Shown piece by piece: positions 61,276 to 64,000 of a stretch of 64,000 nt of DNA. Below the pieces are notes generated by a model. The model was given only the letters and a program-made list of their open reading frames with translations. It searched no databases and was not told the origin of the DNA. The position numbers and the translations under genes were made by a program. The DNA comes from Chthonobacter albigriseus (GTDB lineage: Bacteria > Pseudomonadota > Alphaproteobacteria > Rhizobiales > Pleomorphomonadaceae): contig NZ_JACDIT010000001.1 of NCBI RefSeq assembly GCF_013839445.1, positions 1,172,658-1,236,657 on the forward strand, given 5' to 3'. How positions within the stretch are numbered: the first letter of the stretch is position 1; every line of letters starts with the position of its first letter.

Positions 61276-62097
61276 TCAGGCAGGCGCACGCTGGCCGCGA
61301 CGGCGCACAGCCACGATCTCGGCGAGTATGGAAAGAGCGATCTCCTCCGGCGTGATGGCGCCAAGGTCGAGGCCTGCGGGGCCTTTCAGGCGGTCGAAGC
61401 GTTCCGGCGAGAGGCCGTCCTCGACGAGGCTTTCGCGCAGGGCGGCAACCTTGCGGCGGCTGCCGACGAAAGCGACGTGGTCGGCATCGGCGAGCAGCGC
61501 CGCCTTCAGCGCGGCCTCGTCGCCGCGGCCCTGCGTGGCGACGACCAGAAAGCGCTGGCCTGAGGCTTCGGCCGGAATGGCGTAGCCGACGATGCGCTCG
61601 TCGGCCTCGGGAAACAGCAGCTGGTCGTCCTCGGGGGCGGCCACCACGACGCGGTAGCCGAAGCGCGGGGCGATGTCGGCGAGGGCGACCGCCACGGGGC
61701 TGGCACCGAGCACGACGACGGCGGGGCGCGGCAGCACCGGCTCGACGAAGACGTCCATGGTGCCGCGGCTCGGGCACATGTTGCGGGCGAAGCGGACGCC
61801 GTCTCGCTCCTCGCCGGGGCGTATGCCGAGTTCGGCGAGGATGTCCTTGGGGATGACGGAGACGAGGCGCGGCGCGCCGTCGGCGAGCGCCTCGCGGGCC
61901 GCCTTGAGGACCGCCGCCCGGGCGCAACCGCCGCCGACCCAGCCTTCCGAGATCGTGCCGTCGGGACGGATGATGGCCTTGGCTCCCGCCTTGGCCGCGG
62001 TGACGGAGACGGTGCGGACCACGGTCGCCAGGCAGAAGGCCTCGCCGCGGGCCTTCAGGTCGGCGATGCGGTCGAGGAGGTCGGGCTCGGGGCGCAT
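61276..62097 (-). CDS. coxF: XdhC/CoxF-family molybdoenzyme maturation protein
   Basis: A 273-residue XdhC-like chaperone for sulfuration or cofactor insertion of molybdenum hydroxylases. The N-terminal XdhC/CoxI domain has FCLATVVRTVSVTAAKAG and GWVGGGCARAAVLKAAREAL (conserved Cys). The C-terminal Rossmann domain has AVVVLGASPVAVALADIAP. It lies between CoxE and CoxG, the position of coxF in known cox clusters, which supports the name; xdhC is the alternative. Confidence 0.85.
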   Translation of the reverse strand: MRPEPDLLDRIADLKARGEAFCLATVVRTVSVTAAKAGAKAIIRPDGTISEGWVGGGCARAAVLKAAREALADGAPRLVSVIPKDILAELGIRPGEERDGVRFARNMCPSRGTMDVFVEPVLPRPAVVVLGASPVAVALADIAPRFGYRVVVAAPEDDQLLFPEADERIVGYAIPAEASGQRFLVVATQGRGDEAALKAALLADADHVAFVGSRRKVAALRESLVEDGLSPERFDRLKGPAGLDLGAITPEEIALSILAEIVAVRRRGQRAPA

Positions 62098-62109
62098 GGG
62101 CGGGGCTCC

Positions 62110-63306
62110 TCAGAGGCGGGCGAGGTAGGGCTCGAGCGCGGCGAGGCTCTCGAGGGTGTGGGCGGGGGCGAAGAGGTCGACGTGCGGCAGCGCGGCGGCC
62201 ATGCCGCGGGCGGAGGGCTCGTAGCCGTCCCAGCCGATCATGGGGTTGAGCCAGACGATGCGCCGGCAGCGGCGGGCGAGCGCGGCCATCTCGGCGCCGA
62301 GGCGGTCCGGCTCGCCGGTGTCGTAGCCGTCGGAAAGGATCATGACGACCGTCCGCGAGTGGATGACGCGGGCGGCGTGCCAGCGGTTGAAGGTGGCGAG
62401 GCTGTCGCCGATCCGGGTGCCGCCGCCGACGCCCTCGGCCATCAGGCCGAGCCGATCGAGCGCGCGGGCGGTGTCCTTCTCGCGCAGCGCGTCGGAGACG
62501 TGGACGAGGCGGGTGTGGAAGAGGAAGGCCTCCGCCTCGCGGAAGTGGTCGAGGATGCCGTGGACGAAGCGCAGGAAGACGCCGGTGTAGAGGCTCATGG
62601 AGCCGGAGGCGTCGACCAGGACGACGAGGCGCAGCGGCCGGTAGCGCGGACGGCGAAGGACGAGACGGAGAGGCGTGCCGCCGGTCGCCAGGCTGGCGCG
62701 GACGGTGCGGCGAAGATCGAGCCGGCGGCCACGGGCGGCGGCCCGGTCACGTCGCGTAAGGCGCACGCGCATGCGCCGGGCGAGGCGCTCGGCCAGAGCA
62801 TGGGCCTCGGCAAGGGCATCCGGATCGGCGATCCGGCGGAAGTCGGTCCGGGCGAGGTTTTCGGCGCGGCTGGCGCCTTCGCGTCGGCCCTCGGGGGCGG
62901 CGTCCGCCTCCGGCTGGTCGACGCCGCGCTCCACGTCGGCGGCGGGGCCGGGTTCGCCACCGGCGGATGAAGCGGGTGCCAGCGTGCGGGCGGTCTTCTG
63001 GCTGGCGAGGGCGGATGTGCCTGACATGGCGACCCGGGACTTGACGCGGCTCCCGGTCCAGAAGGCGTCGAAGATCTCGTCGAAGGCGTCCCAGTCGGAC
63101 CGGCGGCCGCAGAAAAGGGCCCGAAGGGCGGGCCGGACCTCGGCGAGGCGGGCGCGATCGGCCGACGCGAGCAAGGCGAGGGCGTCGCGCGTTTCGGCGA
63201 GGCCGACGTTGAAGCCGGCGTCGCGCAATGTGCGGACGAAGCCGGCGAGCCGCCGACGGACGGCCGGGCCGATGTCGTCGCGGGTGGAAAGGCGCGCTGC
63301 CGCCAT
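62110..63306 (-). CDS. coxE: CoxE-like VWA-domain protein
   Basis: A 398-residue protein with a helical N-terminal part and a C-terminal VWA domain. The MIDAS motif is LVVLVDASGSMSLYTG, followed by GGGTRIGDSLATF and ILSDGYDTGEPDRLG. CoxE works with the AAA ATPase CoxD in assembling the copper-containing active site of aerobic CO dehydrogenase. It starts one base after the coxD stop codon, so they form one operon. Confidence 0.92.
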   Translation of the reverse strand: MAAARLSTRDDIGPAVRRRLAGFVRTLRDAGFNVGLAETRDALALLASADRARLAEVRPALRALFCGRRSDWDAFDEIFDAFWTGSRVKSRVAMSGTSALASQKTARTLAPASSAGGEPGPAADVERGVDQPEADAAPEGRREGASRAENLARTDFRRIADPDALAEAHALAERLARRMRVRLTRRDRAAARGRRLDLRRTVRASLATGGTPLRLVLRRPRYRPLRLVVLVDASGSMSLYTGVFLRFVHGILDHFREAEAFLFHTRLVHVSDALREKDTARALDRLGLMAEGVGGGTRIGDSLATFNRWHAARVIHSRTVVMILSDGYDTGEPDRLGAEMAALARRCRRIVWLNPMIGWDGYEPSARGMAAALPHVDLFAPAHTLESLAALEPYLARL

Positions 63307-63307
63307 C

Positions 63308-64000
63308 TCAGGCGACCCGGGCGATGAGGCGGCCGAGGACCTCCGGCGTCATCCGGGCGTGGTCCTCGCGGGTCTTCAGGACGCAGGCGAGCGTGTCGAA
63401 CAGCGCCTCGCGCTCGGCGTCGATGCGGGTGACGCCGAGGCCGACGAGAGCGGCCGCCCAGTCGAGCGTTTCGGCGACGCCGGGGAGCTTGGAGAGGTCC
63501 TCCTTGCGGATCCGCTCCATCAGGCGGGCGATCTGGAGGGCGAGCGCCACGTCGATGTCCGGCAGGCGGGCGAGAATGATGCGGGCCTCGCGGTCGACGT
63601 CGGGGAAGTCGAGCGCGTGGTAGAGGCAGCGGCGGCGGAGAGCGTCGGAGAGTTCGCGGGTGCCGTTGGAGGTGAGCACCACGCGAGGGATTGCGGTGGC
63701 GCGAACGGTGCCGAGTTCCGGGATGGAGACCTGGAAGTCGGAGAGGATCTCCAGGAGGAAGGCCTCGAACTCCTCGTCGGAGCGGTCGATCTCGTCGATG
63801 AGGAGAACCGGGGCGACCGGGCGGCGGATGGCGGCGAGCAGAGGGCGTTCGAGGAGGTATTTTTCGGAGAAGACGTGGGCCTCCGTCTCGTCGGCATCCA
63901 GGCCCTCGCGCGCCTTGATGGCGAGGAGCTGGCGCTGGTAGTTCCACTCGTAGAGGGCGTCGGCGCGGTCGAGACCCTCGTGACACTGGAGGCGGATGAG
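63308..64000 (-). CDS. coxD: CoxD-like MoxR-family AAA ATPase (cut by window edge)
   Basis: The last 230 residues of a MoxR/CoxD AAA+ ATPase; the start is beyond the window. Visible parts: LLAIKAREGLDADETEAHV, Walker B region VLLIDEIDRSDEEFE, sensor 1 VVLTSNGTRELSDALRRR (Arg finger region) and the helical lid with LDWAAALVGLG. With CoxE it is needed for CO dehydrogenase maturation. The structural genes coxMSL are expected farther along the same strand outside the window. Confidence 0.92.
   Translation of the reverse strand, partial: LIRLQCHEGLDRADALYEWNYQRQLLAIKAREGLDADETEAHVFSEKYLLERPLLAAIRRPVAPVLLIDEIDRSDEEFEAFLLEILSDFQVSIPELGTVRATAIPRVVLTSNGTRELSDALRRRCLYHALDFPDVDREARIILARLPDIDVALALQIARLMERIRKEDLSKLPGVAETLDWAAALVGLGVTRIDAEREALFDTLACVLKTREDHARMTPEVLGRLIARVA

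Noticed and set aside
60622-61563. 313-residue plus-strand frame
   Set aside because: Antisense to coxG and the xdhC-like gene.
1-64000. CRISPR arrays, rRNA or tRNA genes
   Set aside because: No regularly spaced repeats and no conserved RNA gene sequence noticed on either strand; a covariance-model scan would be needed to exclude tRNAs fully.

Overview
The window is GC-rich, densely packed DNA from what looks like an alphaproteobacterium, probably Hyphomicrobiales (inferred from the rhizobial-style mix of sugar ABC transporters, FadR/GntR regulators, a P4-like integrase element and aerobic cox accessory genes). I see no rRNA, no convincing tRNA and no CRISPR array.

Layout. (1) 1-4605: a cut SDR oxidoreductase, a winged-helix/TPR regulator, a ChaC cyclotransferase, a frameshifted cytochrome b561 and a DUF305 membrane protein. 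(2) About 4606-11560: lower-GC accessory DNA. It ends in a compact integrative element whose genes all lie on the minus strand: integrase, AT-rich cargo gene, AlpA-like HTH protein, HUH-type replication initiator and two unknown proteins. (3) 11831-22780: a catabolic operon (Ldh_2 dehydrogenase, Fe-alcohol dehydrogenase, aldehyde dehydrogenase, HGGYW hydrolase) divergent from a GntR regulator. The regulator is followed by sugar ABC system A, which has two paralogous binding proteins and a DJ-1/PfpI protein. (4) 23024-31447: divergent transporter sets B (single-domain ATPase, permease, FadR) and C (epimerase, two different binding proteins, ATPase, permease). (5) 31689-36411: system D. (6) 36635-42865: system E, of the CUT1 type, in an operon with a FadR regulator and a trans-sulfuration PLP enzyme. 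(7) 43384-47965: a DHA2 exporter, a SnoaL-like protein, a secreted lectin-like protein, a hydroxypyruvate-isomerase-like protein and PhnA. (8) 48086-58160: a GMC oxidoreductase and FadR regulator divergent from an aldehyde dehydrogenase, an enolase-superfamily dehydratase and a YtfQRT-YjfF-type system F. (9) 58165-64000: a desaturase, a PQQ-type sugar dehydrogenase and coxG, xdhC/coxF, coxE and coxD (cut).

The dominant theme is carbohydrate scavenging: six sugar ABC systems in about 41 kb, each beside dehydrogenases, epimerases or dehydratases and a GntR/FadR regulator. A recurring feature is a strong GC hairpin just after the binding-protein gene or just before the ATPase gene in systems A, C, D, E and F. 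It would let the periplasmic protein be made in excess over the membrane parts. The least explained parts are the integrative element and its AT-rich cargo gene, and the substrates of the transport and catabolic clusters.
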